64,000 nt of DNA, taken from contig NZ_SMFQ01000004.1 in assembly GCF_004339015.1 (NCBI RefSeq), positions 434,001 through 498,000 of the forward strand. The letters are read 5' to 3'. The notes below the pieces were generated by a model, which was not told the DNA's origin, searched no databases, and was given only the letters and a program-made list of their open reading frames with translations. Shown here in pieces: positions 16,378-27,200 of the stretch. A program made the position numbers and the translations under genes. Position 1 is the stretch's first letter. Each line of letters begins with the position of its first letter. Source of the DNA: Cocleimonas flava. GTDB taxonomy: Bacteria; Pseudomonadota; Gammaproteobacteria; Thiotrichales; Thiotrichaceae.

Positions 16378-17271
16378 TTACGTTTTCTGTAACGCCGCTA
16401 TTGCATTATGCAATGGCGATTGATTAACCCCTTTAGCTACAAAGCCCTGCCAATTATTCGGCGACTTTGCTAAAGCATCAAGTACCTGATTTACTTCATC
16501 TTCGCTTTTAAACTTTGCAAAGATACAACTACCAGTTCCAGTTAATCGTGCTTCTGAAAAAGAAGTTAGCCATTCTAGCGCATTTGCTATTTTTGGGTAC
16601 TTCTTTTTAACAACTATTTCAAAAACATTTGACTGTTTGGTGAAAACGTCGTCATTCAGAAAGCGCGCTATTGTGAGGGCATCACAATCTCGTGTCAATC
16701 CCTGATCTGCAAAAATTTCTGCCGTTGATACAGAGATATCCGGTTGAATCACTAAAAACCATGATTCTGGCAAATTTATTGGCGTTAATTGTTCACCAAT
16801 TCCTTCTCCCCAGGCAGAATGACCGTGGATAAAAACAGGGACATCCGCACCTAATTTCAGCCCTAATTCTGCAAGCTCCTGAATGGTCAACTGACAACCC
16901 CAAAGCTCATTCAAACCAAGTAATACGGTGGCTGCATCAGAACTTCCTCCTCCGATACCACCTCCAATTGGCAATTTTTTATCAAGTGTAATCTCAACCC
17001 CAAATTTTGAATTGGTATGTGATTGAAGTAATTTTGCTGCTCTTACACATAAATCTGACTCTAAAGGAATCTGATCTAAAGCATTAAAATTTTTGTTTGA
17101 TTCGTTGCGAATTATTTTTCCATCCTGACGAATTTCCAATGTAATTTCATCAGAATAATCCAGTAGTTGAAATACTGTCTGCAACAAATGATAACCATCT
17201 TCACGTTGTGCCGTGATATGGAGAAATAAATTAAGCTTTGCCGGAGCGGGTAACGTTAACTTTGCAACCAT
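16378..17271 (-). CDS. ispE: 4-diphosphocytidyl-2-C-methyl-D-erythritol kinase
   Basis: A 297-residue GHMP kinase of the MEP isoprenoid pathway. It starts with APAKLNLFLHITAQREDGYHLLQTVFQ, has the GHMP ATP loop LPIGGGIGGGSSDAATVLLGLN, and the third motif RLTGTGSCIFAKF. It phosphorylates CDP-methylerythritol at the 2-hydroxyl. The length is slightly longer than the usual 280-290. The lolB stop is only 9 bases upstream, so the two are in one operon with the tRNA and prs following. Confidence 0.96.
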   Translation of the reverse strand: MVAKLTLPAPAKLNLFLHITAQREDGYHLLQTVFQLLDYSDEITLEIRQDGKIIRNESNKNFNALDQIPLESDLCVRAAKLLQSHTNSKFGVEITLDKKLPIGGGIGGGSSDAATVLLGLNELWGCQLTIQELAELGLKLGADVPVFIHGHSAWGEGIGEQLTPINLPESWFLVIQPDISVSTAEIFADQGLTRDCDALTIARFLNDDVFTKQSNVFEIVVKKKYPKIANALEWLTSFSEARLTGTGSCIFAKFKSEDEVNQVLDALAKSPNNWQGFVAKGVNQSPLHNAIAALQKT

Positions 17272-17280
17272 TGAAACGCT

Positions 17281-17937
17281 TTAAACACCCTGCCATGTTT
17301 TTGCAATAAGCTTTATATACAGCTTATCTTTACTGCGCGTAAGAACCACTCTTCGTGGCATCGCCTGTGTACTGTTATTTGTATAATTCGAATAACTTAC
17401 CTTCCAACCGGCCTGATAAAGCGTTTCTGGGCGACCTAGGTTATCCAGAATCAATTGATCTACCTTGTATTCGGGAGATGTCATTCCTCTTACCCAATAC
17501 TGCATACCCTTGACTGGAATTCTTACACCCGATTGATTCTGTAATAGGCGCTCTTCATCTGTATCGCGATACGTTCTGCCATTATCGGCGAGTAATGTCA
17601 CCCCCCCACTTTGGCGGCTTAATTTTGCGACCAGTGCTCCTGTTAACGGGTGTGTGATTTGCATGGTATATTGGCTGGCGTTTTGTTGCGCCCAACTTAG
17701 ACCGAAAATATAATTTTCGTCACCATAGCGTAATGAGATTTTGCTACCCAGACTCCAGTTTTGTCTGCGAGCCAGATAAGCTTGGCGTTGTTCCCATGAA
17801 GATTGTTTAACCGTAGGATTTACTACTGATTTAACCTGGGGTGGCTGTGTTCCATATTGCGTACAACCACCAAGTAAAATAACACTGCTGATTAACAGTG
17901 CGCGTGGCTTTAACCAAGACACTAACCTTATTGACAT
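17281..17937 (-). CDS. lolB: Outer-membrane lipoprotein LolB
   Basis: A 218-residue lipoprotein with a lipobox LLGGC, the modified cysteine being C25. The mature part shows WEQRQAYLARRQNWSLGSKISLRYGDENYIFGLSWAQQNASQYTMQITHPLTGALVAKLSRQ, typical of LolB, and a C-terminal VVLTRSKDKLYIKLIAKTW. LolB receives lipoproteins from LolA and inserts them into the outer membrane. The codons for S-G-G-V-T (about nt 17597-17612) are made by an embedded C6-TACTT repeat at a conserved strand position. It lies between the TPR gene and ispE. Confidence 0.92.
   Translation of the reverse strand: MSIRLVSWLKPRALLISSVILLGGCTQYGTQPPQVKSVVNPTVKQSSWEQRQAYLARRQNWSLGSKISLRYGDENYIFGLSWAQQNASQYTMQITHPLTGALVAKLSRQSGGVTLLADNGRTYRDTDEERLLQNQSGVRIPVKGMQYWVRGMTSPEYKVDQLILDNLGRPETLYQAGWKVSYSNYTNNSTQAMPRRVVLTRSKDKLYIKLIAKTWQGV
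17599..17612 (+). repeat. C6-TACTT dispersed repeat inside lolB
   Basis: CACCCCCCCACTTT within the lolB coding region, encoding Q-S-G-G-V-T on the minus strand using two GGG codons in a row. The frame is not disturbed. Downstream GGCGGCTTAATTTT resembles the flank of intergenic copies. Confidence 0.8.
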
Positions 17938-18022
17938 TATATTATCCTTTGAAAGATCAAGCCGTTACAAAAACGATGTAACATACTTGAATAGTATCAA
18001 TTTAGGCCTGCATTGGTATATA

Positions 18023-19966
18023 TCAATTTTGTAAATATTGTTTTGCTTCGTGTAAAACTTTGTTATGAGGGAATTTTTTAGTCATTTCTTCATAAATACT
18101 CAAAGCTTCTTCCTGCTTATCATTTTCTGCCAGAACACTGATTAAATGACTCGCAACTTCGGGGTCCTTAATCAGTTTAAATGCTTTCCTCAGGTACTTT
18201 TCAGCTTTCGCAAAATCCCCATTTTTAAAATGCACAAAACCCAAACTATCCATGATAACGGGATCATGCGGTTTAATTTGATGTGCTTTTTTAATATAGT
18301 TTTTTGCCTCATCAAGGCGCTGGGTATTAACCGATAACATATATCCCAGCGCATTTAACGCATCTGCATCGTTCTTGCTAATCGACAATACCTGATTGAA
18401 GTCATTCTCCGCAGAACGCAATTGCCTCATGCGTTCATGCAACAGACCACGCCTATAATAATATTGTGCATTCAAGGGCGATAAATTGATTGCCTGATTA
18501 TAAAGCACAAGTGCCCGAGGGTATTTTTTTAGACTAAAGAGATGATCTGCATAAAGTTTTGCCCAATATGCCTTGTCGACCGGATCAGTTGAAGATATTT
18601 GTTTTTTCTCAAAGTAACTCTCAATACCCTTATCACCTTTCAATGCACTCGAAAGTGATATCGATTTCTGATGCGCATTTCTTAAGAACGCTCCACCATT
18701 TACTTTTTCATAAAACGTTAATGCTTTTTTTAAGTTCCCTTTTGCCTGAAAAACCTCACCAGCGAAATAGTCTGCATCGAACTCATAACTTTTTGTAGCA
18801 CGTAATTTATCTATGTTGGCTTCTGCTTTTTTAAGTTGAGATTGATCAATTTGCAAGGCTATCAACGATTTCAATAAATCATTGTTCTTTGAATGTCTGA
18901 TAATGAGTTTTTCAAGAATGGGTAATGCTTGTTTTTTTTGTTTTTGCAAAACAAACAAGCGAACCAACTCAAGCCGACTGCTATCACTTACCATAGGATT
19001 ATCTTTAATCGCCATTAGCACATTGATAGCATCTGAATTTCTATTGAGCTTATGTAAGGCTTTCGCCTTCATTGCCATGGCATCAACCAGATTTTGAGAA
19101 TCAAGTCTTTCAAGGTTTTCTAATTCAAATATTACGGCCTTATAATTTTTAGCCTTTAGGGCTAGATTGGCGGCAATTAGTTTTTGCTGCCGATAATAAT
19201 TCCTACTTTCATGTTGTTTGATGTAATCAACAAAGACACGATAGGCCTTATCTCTATGGGTCTCTGCTGCTAAAACAGATCCAATAAAGGTCAACCCCTG
19301 ACTGACTTTCATCTCGCTGATAGTTTGGGTATTCGTTGGCAAGTCTGTTTTATCGATTTCTTTTGATATGCTTTCTTTTGGTATGCTTTTTTCTTGTCGA
19401 GTTGATACCTCTTCATCTTTTAAAGATGTTTGTTCTACCAATTCGTGAATGGTATGAAACTGGGCAGACGATAATTTTATTTTATTATTTCTAAGGTAGA
19501 GTAACGCAAGGTATTGTCGTGCTTCAAGATCATCAGGAGTCAATGCAACCCATCGTTCTGCTACTTTTAATCCTTTGGGTAGCTGCCCTGTTGCCGCGGC
19601 GAGAATAGTAACTCTTCTGGCAATTGCAGGATCTTTACTCTCTAAGGCCAGGTGCTGATATTGCTCAACTGCAAGGACTTCATCACCCATTTCTCTGTAA
19701 ATTTCAGCAGCAAGCGCCTGATAAAGAAATTCAGCTTTGAAGTTGCCTGATTCGGTATTTTCTTGATTTAAAACACGCGCATGAGCAGGTAAAACCAATG
19801 AAGAACATATAACAGTAACAACAGTAATGAGTTTTAAAGGATAAAGAAATATTTGCGACTTCGATGATTTACTATGAACAACCCAAGAGCCAAGACATAT
19901 GACATGCTTGCCTTGTTTGCCTTTCTCTAAATAGATTAAGGCCTGTTTTAAAATAGCAAATATCAT
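18023..19966 (-). CDS. TPR-repeat protein upstream of lolB (PA4667-like)
   Basis: A 647-residue protein with an N-terminal hydrophobic segment (about 45-64, LKLITVVTVICSSLVLPAHA) acting as signal or anchor and many tetratricopeptide repeats from about residue 75 to the end. The clearest repeats are in the C-terminal third (AYWAKLYADHLFSLKKYPRALVLYNQAINLSP onward). The region 185-230 is a charged insert. A gene of this kind precedes lolB in Pseudomonas (PA4667). Its molecular role is not known; periplasmic scaffold functions are plausible. GGAAGGA precedes the ATG at 19966, although the long pre-hydrophobic segment leaves a later start possible. Confidence 0.8.
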   Translation of the reverse strand: MIFAILKQALIYLEKGKQGKHVICLGSWVVHSKSSKSQIFLYPLKLITVVTVICSSLVLPAHARVLNQENTESGNFKAEFLYQALAAEIYREMGDEVLAVEQYQHLALESKDPAIARRVTILAAATGQLPKGLKVAERWVALTPDDLEARQYLALLYLRNNKIKLSSAQFHTIHELVEQTSLKDEEVSTRQEKSIPKESISKEIDKTDLPTNTQTISEMKVSQGLTFIGSVLAAETHRDKAYRVFVDYIKQHESRNYYRQQKLIAANLALKAKNYKAVIFELENLERLDSQNLVDAMAMKAKALHKLNRNSDAINVLMAIKDNPMVSDSSRLELVRLFVLQKQKKQALPILEKLIIRHSKNNDLLKSLIALQIDQSQLKKAEANIDKLRATKSYEFDADYFAGEVFQAKGNLKKALTFYEKVNGGAFLRNAHQKSISLSSALKGDKGIESYFEKKQISSTDPVDKAYWAKLYADHLFSLKKYPRALVLYNQAINLSPLNAQYYYRRGLLHERMRQLRSAENDFNQVLSISKNDADALNALGYMLSVNTQRLDEAKNYIKKAHQIKPHDPVIMDSLGFVHFKNGDFAKAEKYLRKAFKLIKDPEVASHLISVLAENDKQEEALSIYEEMTKKFPHNKVLHEAKQYLQN

Positions 19967-20357
19967 ATATAAAATCCTTCCCTGGATTATTGAGACTGCA
20001 TAGATCCTATATCAACAAAAAACACTATCGATATATTAACTATAGTGTACATAGGCCAACTGTGCTCAGTTGCATGGTAAAGAATAAAGTCCAGCTATCA
20101 TCAGCTAACTGGTAGATAAAACAAAACAGGCTGTATAAATCGTAGGTTATGACACCTACCAGCAGAAACGGGCATAAAAATTATCTCTGGATTTATTCGT
20201 TTACTCCCCAAACGACCGAAAGTGTTCACGCTACAACCATAAGAATTCGGCTGTACTTCACCTTTTATAAAATAAATAAGACTACTCATAAATCAAGCTA
20301 GATAAATTTATAAAACAAAGCAGTAAACTACTCTGTAATAAACCTCGGAATTCACGC
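19967..20357. other. Divergent gap between the TPR gene and hemA
   Basis: About 390 bases without a convincing gene. A 62-codon minus-strand frame at 20101-20289 has no ribosome site or recognisable family. The right end carries the hemA promoter. I see no riboswitch-like structure. Confidence 0.5.
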
Positions 20358-20363
20358 TATAAT
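20358..20363 (+). promoter_or_regulatory. hemA -10 box
   Basis: TATAAT at 20358-20363 ends only 9 bases before the hemA ATG, with no strong -35 and no ribosome site (CGCGCCCCT precedes ATG). If used, the transcript would start within about 3 bases of the start codon, a nearly leaderless mRNA. Confidence 0.5.
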
Positions 20364-20372
20364 CGCGCCCCT

Positions 20373-21680
20373 ATGTCTTTACGTGTAATTGGAATCAACC
20401 ATAAAACAGCGCCCGTCGCGATCCGCGAGAAAGTTGCGTTTTCACCAGATGGATTGACTGAAACACTTTCTCAGATCAAAAATGACATAGAGAGCAATCA
20501 CAAAGAAAACGAAGTAATTATCCTATCTACTTGTAATAGAACAGAAATTTATACTTATTCTAATTACACAGAAGAACAAATCCTGAATTGGTTATCTAAA
20601 CAGCAAGGTCTGGATAGTCAAAGCTTAAAAGAATATATCTACAACCATGCTAATGATGAAGCTATAAAGCACGTAATGCGTGTTGCTAGTGGATTGGATT
20701 CTATGGTGTTAGGTGAACCACAGATATTTGGCCAATTGAAAGGGGCACTTAAAACCGCTTCTGAAAAAAAGACCGCAGGCACTACGCTGAAACGATTAAT
20801 GCAACATGCATTTTCGACAGCTAAAAAAGTACGTACTCAAACGGGCATTGGTACCAATCCCGTATCTGTCGCATTTGCAGCAGTAAACCTTGCCAAACAA
20901 ATCTTCAGTAATCTGGATAATAAAACTGCCTTGTTAATTGGTGCAGGTGAAACCATCGAACTGGTTGGTAAGCACCTGAGTAACGCCAATATTGGTAAAG
21001 TCATTATTGCCAATCGAAGTGTAGAAAAAGCGACTCAGCTTGCGAATGATTTCAATGGGCTCGGCATTACTTTGCAAGATATCGGTGATTACTTACCCGA
21101 TGCTGATATTGTTATCTCATCAACCGCTGCACCTATGCCAATTATTGGTAAAGGAACGGTTGAGGCTGCATTGAAAAAGCGCAAACATAAACCGATTTTT
21201 ATGGTGGATATCGCAGTACCCAGAGATATAGAAGAAGAAGTCGGCGAACTAGATGATATCTATTTATATACGGTTGATGATCTACAGTCCGTGATTGAAG
21301 ATAATATGAAGTCTCGACAAGAGGCTGCCACGCAAGGCGAAGAAATGATTGCCGAGGAAGTTGAAAACTTCATGGGATGGATGCGTGCACAAGATCAAAT
21401 GAGCCTCATTAAAAGTTATCGTGATAAAATCAATACAATTCAGGATGAGACGCTTGAAAAAGCACTTAAATTACTGCGAAATGGTTCAACTGCAGATGAA
21501 GCATTGTCATTTCTGGCGCATACATTGACCAATAAATTGGCTCATGATGCTACAGTGGCGATGAATAAAGCCGCTCATTCAGGGGACCATAAATTACTCG
21601 AAGCCTCTAATAAAATACTCAATCTTTCAACAGTTGAGAGTCAAAACCAAATGATTGATAAGGAAAACAATAAACAGTGA
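20373..21680 (+). CDS. hemA: Glutamyl-tRNA reductase
   Basis: A 435-residue protein. The catalytic cysteine is C54 in [10 protein letters not shown]; the NADPH-binding region has [17 protein letters not shown], and [11 protein letters not shown] is conserved. It reduces glutamyl-tRNA to glutamate-1-semialdehyde, the first committed step of haem synthesis in C5-pathway organisms. The C-terminal dimerisation helix ([31 protein letters not shown]) is present. prfA overlaps its stop by 4 bases, so hemA-prfA-prmC form an operon. Confidence 0.97.
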   Translation: MSLRVIGINHKTAPVAIREKVAFSPDGLTETLSQIKNDIESNHKENEVIILSTCNRTEIYTYSNYTEEQILNWLSKQQGLDSQSLKEYIYNHANDEAIKHVMRVASGLDSMVLGEPQIFGQLKGALKTASEKKTAGTTLKRLMQHAFSTAKKVRTQTGIGTNPVSVAFAAVNLAKQIFSNLDNKTALLIGAGETIELVGKHLSNANIGKVIIANRSVEKATQLANDFNGLGITLQDIGDYLPDADIVISSTAAPMPIIGKGTVEAALKKRKHKPIFMVDIAVPRDIEEEVGELDDIYLYTVDDLQSVIEDNMKSRQEAATQGEEMIAEEVENFMGWMRAQDQMSLIKSYRDKINTIQDETLEKALKLLRNGSTADEALSFLAHTLTNKLAHDATVAMNKAAHSGDHKLLEASNKILNLSTVESQNQMIDKENNKQ

Positions 21681-22762
21681 AAGCATCCATTTTAAATAAA
21701 CTCGATACACTGAGTGATCGACACGAAGAAATTGCTGGATTATTGGCAGAGCCAGAAGTGATGGCTGATCAAAATCATTTTCGTGCACTATCTATGGAAT
21801 ACAGCCAGTTAGAACCTTTGGTTGTAGAATATAAAAAATATCTGCAAATCATCGATGACAAAGAAACTGCAGAAGAGATGCTTAATGATCCTGAACTAAA
21901 AGATATGGCAAAGGAAGAGCTTTCTGACATTAAGGATTCTCTTGAAACGTTTGAATTAACCTTGCAGAAATTATTACTGCCGAAAGACCCGCATGACGAT
22001 AGCAATATCTTTTTGGAAGTTCGTGCTGGCACAGGTGGAGATGAAGCAGCAATCTTTGCAGGCGACCTATTCCGAATGTATTCACGCTACGCTGAACAAA
22101 AGCGCTGGCAAGTAGAAATCATGAGTCAAAACCTGGGCGAACATGGTGGCTATAAAGAAATTATCGCCCGTATTGTTGGTGCTGGTGCTTATTCGCGTTT
22201 AAAGTTTGAATCAGGTGCGCACCGTGTACAGCGTGTTCCAGAAACAGAATCTCAAGGTCGTGTACATACCTCTGCTGCGACTGTCGTGGTAATGCCCGAA
22301 CCGGATGAGGTTGAAGCACAAAACATTAACAAGAATGATATTCGCGTAGACACATTCAGAGCTTCTGGTTCTGGTGGTCAGCACGTTAATAAAACAGATT
22401 CCGCAATTCGTATTACACATTTACCAACAGGTATCGTCGTTGAATGTCAGGACCAACGCTCGCAACATAAAAACAAAGCGCAAGCCATGTCTGTATTGCA
22501 AGCCAGAATACTGGAAGGTGAACGATCGGTTCAAGATGCAGAACAAGCTGAGCAACGTAAATCTTTAGTAGGAAGTGGAGATCGTTCAGAAAGAATTCGT
22601 ACCTACAACTTCCCTCAGGGACGCGTATCTGATCACCGAATCAATCTTACTCTGTATAAACTAGATGAGTTTGTATCTGGCGATTTAGATCAGATTATTG
22701 ATCCATTGATCAATGAATATCAAGCTGAGCAATTATCTGCGTTAAGCGAAGAAAATAGTTAG
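21677..22762 (+). CDS. prfA: Peptide chain release factor 1
   Basis: A 361-residue release factor. The peptidyl hydrolysis motif GGQ (about 233-235) is in [23 protein letters not shown]. The codon-reading PxT tripeptide is PET in [11 protein letters not shown], where E. coli RF1 has PAT. It recognises UAA and UAG and releases the chain; PrmC methylates the GGQ glutamine. Start is GTG, overlapping the hemA TGA as GTGA, indicating translational coupling. Full family length. Confidence 0.97.
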   Translation: MKASILNKLDTLSDRHEEIAGLLAEPEVMADQNHFRALSMEYSQLEPLVVEYKKYLQIIDDKETAEEMLNDPELKDMAKEELSDIKDSLETFELTLQKLLLPKDPHDDSNIFLEVRAGTGGDEAAIFAGDLFRMYSRYAEQKRWQVEIMSQNLGEHGGYKEIIARIVGAGAYSRLKFESGAHRVQRVPETESQGRVHTSAATVVVMPEPDEVEAQNINKNDIRVDTFRASGSGGQHVNKTDSAIRITHLPTGIVVECQDQRSQHKNKAQAMSVLQARILEGERSVQDAEQAEQRKSLVGSGDRSERIRTYNFPQGRVSDHRINLTLYKLDEFVSGDLDQIIDPLINEYQAEQLSALSEENS

Positions 22763-22789
22763 AACGTAGTTCAAAATAAAGTTATGAGT

Positions 22790-22803
22790 CACCCCCCTAC
22801 TTT
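22790..22803 (+). repeat. C6-TACTT dispersed repeat
   Basis: CACCCCCCTACTTT preceded by GAGT and followed by CAGGCACTTTTTTT, in the 62-base gap between prfA and prmC. Its T-tract reaches to 7 bases before the prmC ATG. Confidence 0.92.
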
Positions 22804-22824
22804 CAGGCACTTTTTTTGTTGCTT

Positions 22825-23673
22825 ATGACAGCTATTACCATTCAACGTGTTTTATCTAAAGCTAGAAAAGAATTAGAAGGGGTATCAGACTCGGCTGCAT
22901 TAGATGCGGAGTTATTGCTTGCACACTGTCTCAATAAAAGTAGGACTTATTGCCATACATGGCCCGAGCACGAATTAACCGAGACAGAATTAACCTGCTT
23001 TGAAGACGCTATCACACGTCGCAAAGACGATTATCCAGTAGCTTATATATTAGGGAAAAAATCTTTTTGGACATTCGACGTAGAAGTTACGCCAGATGTC
23101 TTAATCCCACGCCCTGAAACCGAACTGCTTGTTGAAACAGCTTTAGAGAAATTAGTAGATATTAAAAACCCAAGAATATTAGATTTAGGCACAGGTTCCG
23201 GAATTATTGCATTAGCAATTGCTTCTGAGCGTCCCGACTCATCAATTATGGCATGCGACTTTTCAGTAAAAGCATTAGCAGTAGCCGAGAGAAATGCCAA
23301 GAACCTTAAACTAGATCATCAAATTGAATTTTTACATTCTAATTGGTTCTTAGAAATAGCGCCAGATTTGACATTTGATTTGGTCATATCCAACCCACCA
23401 TATATAGAACCAAACGACCCTCATCTTGAGCAAACAATAAGACATGAGCCATATTCGGCGTTAGTGGCGAAGGAAAATGGACTTAAAGATATTAAGAATA
23501 TTATTGAAAACTGTAAACAATATTTAACATCATCCGGGTGGCTGCTGTTGGAACATGGATATGATCAGCATGAAAAGACTCAAGAATATTTAGCAATATC
23601 TGAATTTATTGAGATTGAAAGTAGAAAAGATCTTGCTGGTAATACAAGAATAACTTTAGCAAAGTCTTATTAG
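22825..23673 (+). CDS. prmC: Release factor glutamine N5-methyltransferase
   Basis: A 282-residue protein from the ATG at 22825. An in-frame TTG at 22816 falls in the T-tract of the repeat and is less likely. It has the N-terminal helical domain (LDAELLLAHCLNKSRTYCHTWPEHELT), SAM-binding ILDLGTGSGIIALAIA, and the substrate motif NPPY in ISNPPYIEPND. It methylates the GGQ glutamine of RF1 and RF2, and lies directly after prfA as usual. No strong ribosome site is present because the repeat occupies that position. Confidence 0.95.
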   Translation: MTAITIQRVLSKARKELEGVSDSAALDAELLLAHCLNKSRTYCHTWPEHELTETELTCFEDAITRRKDDYPVAYILGKKSFWTFDVEVTPDVLIPRPETELLVETALEKLVDIKNPRILDLGTGSGIIALAIASERPDSSIMACDFSVKALAVAERNAKNLKLDHQIEFLHSNWFLEIAPDLTFDLVISNPPYIEPNDPHLEQTIRHEPYSALVAKENGLKDIKNIIENCKQYLTSSGWLLLEHGYDQHEKTQEYLAISEFIEIESRKDLAGNTRITLAKSY

Positions 23674-23690
23674 TTCTACTCTAAGCACAC

Positions 23691-23726
23691 AAAAAAAGCG
23701 CCTATATATAATATAAGCGCTTTTTT
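23691..23726. terminator. Bidirectional terminator between prmC and pilE
   Basis: AAAAAAAGCGCCTATATA and TATAAGCGCTTTTTT form a long stem with A/T tracts on both sides, placed between the convergent hemA-prfA-prmC operon and the pil operon. Confidence 0.85.
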
Positions 23727-23754
23727 CATTTCATCCAGATTGAAGTGTTAGATT

Positions 23755-24228
23755 TTATTTCCAACACTCTTTTGAACGATCAACACTCCCACCATCAGCC
23801 GAAACTCGTTTCAAACCCGTATTGGTAATAGTAAAATTATCACAATGAGAATCATTTTGTTTAGCTTGAGCATCTGCTGTTAACGTATATGAAGTACACG
23901 GTGATACAGCAGTACCTCCACATGCAGCTGGCAATGCGGTCAACTCAATTGCATAGTTATCCTGCTCTGACATTACAGGAGCAGTCATGCCTAAACCACC
24001 AGCGTTCCTTGCCGCTGTAAGACTCGATGCATAACTTAGATTCTGAGCATAGTAACTCTCTTGAATTTGTGCTATCCGCAACAACTCAACTTTTGCATCT
24101 GTCCTTTTACTCTTTTTAACATGTTCCATATAAGAAGGAATAGAGATAGCAGCAATAATTCCTAAAATTGCAACGACTATCATCAACTCCATTAAGGTAA
24201 AACCTTTATTAAATTTCCTATTATTCAT
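23755..24228 (-). CDS. pilE: Type IV pilin-like minor pilin PilE
   Basis: A 157-residue prepilin from the ATG at 24228, which has TAGGTG as ribosome site; an ATG at about 24252 overlapping the pilY1 stop is an alternative. The class III leader NNRKFNKG is cut before F, with Glu at mature position 5 ([41 protein letters not shown]). The globular part has four cysteines, two near the C-terminus (SHC, KECW), as a D-loop would need. As last gene of the pilVWXY1E operon, it matches the P. aeruginosa minor pilin PilE rather than the major pilin. Confidence 0.88.
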   Translation of the reverse strand: MNNRKFNKGFTLMELMIVVAILGIIAAISIPSYMEHVKKSKRTDAKVELLRIAQIQESYYAQNLSYASSLTAARNAGGLGMTAPVMSEQDNYAIELTALPAACGGTAVSPCTSYTLTADAQAKQNDSHCDNFTITNTGLKRVSADGGSVDRSKECWK

Positions 24229-24244
24229 TTTGCACCTATTTTTA

Positions 24245-27200
24245 TTATTCATTATCAATCCAATAAACTCTCGGCAAAGAATTAGGCACTGGGGAAGCCG
24301 CACCTACAGGTGGCAATACGAATGGACCAGCCTTTCCAACTCGAATCACGACTTTACGCTCACAGTCGCCTTTATCACAGCTTCCTCCACTTTGAGATTG
24401 CAATCCTTCAAAAATAATTTGTGGAGTACCTAAAATTTCACCTGTTGCCGCTACTACATTTTCATCCACATCGCCTGATAACAAATCCATGATATAAAGG
24501 CGAGCTTCATTCGTATTACTTGTATGACACCCATCAGTAGTAGTCGTAATTGACGTGGTACCAAAGGTAGTGAACATCACCTTATTCTGGAAAGTTACAG
24601 CTGTTGAGAGCACTTTCTCACCTGTTGTACTCGTTAGATCTTTATGCCAACCATTATGTGTAGCACCCAAAGTAATTGCTGTTGAGGCATCTAGGTCGCT
24701 TAATAATAAAGGAGTCGCCGTAGGCTCTATGAGTACTTCTTTATCATAAATAACAAAGAATCTATCATCTACAGTATCGTCTAGTGGTCTTGTTCTATCA
24801 CCACTACCAATTGCAATAGATGCCACATACTTGCCACCCTGCCTAAATACCGCCACATCAGGCTCTTCGAAGAACTTACGATTTTCCGTATCTGAACCTG
24901 TCGCACCTAATCTTGCAATTCTATATAACTTTGCTTCAGAAATTTCACCATCATTTCCTGTACCACTATCGTAATAAGAAGCATTTAAGTCGACACGCCA
25001 AATATTACCACCAGTATCACCAAAGTAGAGTCTATCTATTGATCCATTTCTATCGACATCTAGAACTCGAATTCTTGAAGGCACCGCATCCACTGCTGCT
25101 ATTGAACCATGAGGAGCAAATTGGCTAGCTGTAGGAGTTTGCCATATGATATCTCCGCCATCCGTTGAATCTATAGCATCTACAATATAAACCGCATTTC
25201 CGCCAGCAGTTTGATTACCAGCACTATCTTCATTATAACCACCACCTATAACAAGAACCGGGGTTACCTCGGTTTTATCATGCTGCTTAAGCATCGCAAG
25301 AACAGGTTGTGACCAGGAATCACCAGTACCAAATTGTTCTTTCCATAATAACTCTGGACTAGATGGATTCGTAACTTTCAAGGCATGGTAATGCTTTCCT
25401 CCTCGACGTAGACCGAAGAATAGATACGCTTCTTCACCTGGGTCTAAAACACCATTTCCATATTCACTAGGTGAACTACCTCTCTCATCAATCCATAATG
25501 TAATAGGTCCATCGACACCATATATATGACCATTATCAATATTCTTCTCATATTGTCTTTTGATATTTGGCAATAACTCTTGAGGCATGTAGGCGAATAT
25601 TTCTGTTCCATCACTATCATCAATAGCATGTAAATAACCTTCATTTGTACCTACAAAAATATATTTGCTGCCATCCGCTTTCACAAGTTGAATTGGCTTG
25701 CTATGAAGTATATCTCCCATGTGAAAACGTTTTGTATCGTCTTCTGGGTTTATTCCCTTTATGAATTTTACCAGATCACTTTTTAGTGCATTATCCGCAG
25801 CACCAGTCCCTGAAATACCAAATTTTGAATTATCGATACTTGTATTTAAACTAATTAAAGAAGGAGAAGCTGTAGATCCATTATCAGTTAATATAGTTCT
25901 AGTATCAGCATCAATTTTATTAGCTGCTCCTCCACTTCTGATAATATCGGTTGGCGTGACACTAGACCACATATCTCTGGCTGTAGACAATAATGCTCCG
26001 CCAGAATCTATAGCAGGATTCCCCGCCGCATCGGACAAAACGCCATCAACAAGCTGGAATTTCTTTAAGTTACCAGGCCAAACCACACCATCTTTATCGA
26101 AAACAGGAACATATACTGTATTTCCATGTGACAATAAATTACTGGTGTCAATTGAGTAAGTTGGAGCTGCAAACGAACGCCCTTTAGCATCAGCAATTCC
26201 TAAAATTGCATCTTTAAATGCCTTAGTTAATCCCGCTTTATCGTTAGCAGTGACAAACGAACCACCACCTTGGGTAGCAACATCATCAAGATAAACTGCT
26301 TCATCCGATCCTGCTGATAAAGATAAACCAACTGTGTATGTTTTAACATTTTGTAGACCAGGGATATCTGCTACAGACGTACTTCCATCGGCATGATCCT
26401 CCGAAGCCAAATACTTTGCTAGTTCAGGACCGCAACGTCCATGAACCTCTGTATCCGATCCAGTAGTAACTGCCTCGCACCCTTGAGCATAGCTACCGAT
26501 TTTAGAGCTGATTAAATCAGCAGTATTATTTTCTGTTGGACCGCCATCAGAAAGTAAGATAATGCCATTATTTCTACATTCACCTACGATTGGAGATTTA
26601 TAAGTCCCAACAAAACTAGATGATGTCGTTGTTACGGCATCAGGACACTTTGTACAACTTTCACCAGTTGTGGGGCATGAATAATTATCAGCGGCATCAC
26701 AATTATAATAAGTAACTTGCTCTTGACACCTTACACGCGTAGTTGTGGTGCTAGAAGTTACACCTTCACTATTAGTTTCTGTACTTGTATGTGGGTATGG
26801 TTCACACGCATACCAGTCAGGATTATCAGCGGCACAACTGGCAGCAGTGGTATATGATGAATTACAGTATCTAGTGTAAGTATATGTATCATCAACACAA
26901 CCAGTACCTAAACCACAAGTAGTTGACCCAGACCCACAATAAGCCCTATTCCCAGTTTGTAGCGTACAGCCACCAGTATCTGTTGAGCTTGTTGTTGTAC
27001 CAGTTGTAGCAGTACAAACCTCTGAAGTACCACAAGACCCTTTGGTACAAGACTGTCTTGTTGATGCATCACAGCTAGGCGTAGACGTTGAACTCGTTTC
27101 CGAATAACCGACACCAGTAAAAGTCGAAGGATGCGCCGATCTAATATCACTTGCTGGATACTTTCCTGCAAATACGTCTTCACCTCTAAAATATAAAGCC

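Noticed and set aside
20101-20289. 62-codon minus-strand open frame in the TPR-hemA gap
   Set aside because: No ribosome site, no recognisable motif, and ordinary length for chance in a gap of this size.
22816-22824. TTG start for prmC
   Set aside because: The codon lies in the T-tract of a dispersed repeat; ATG at 22825 gives a normal PrmC N-terminus.
25761-26159. Plus-strand 132-codon frame within pilY1
   Set aside because: Antisense shadow of a well-supported PilY1 coding region.
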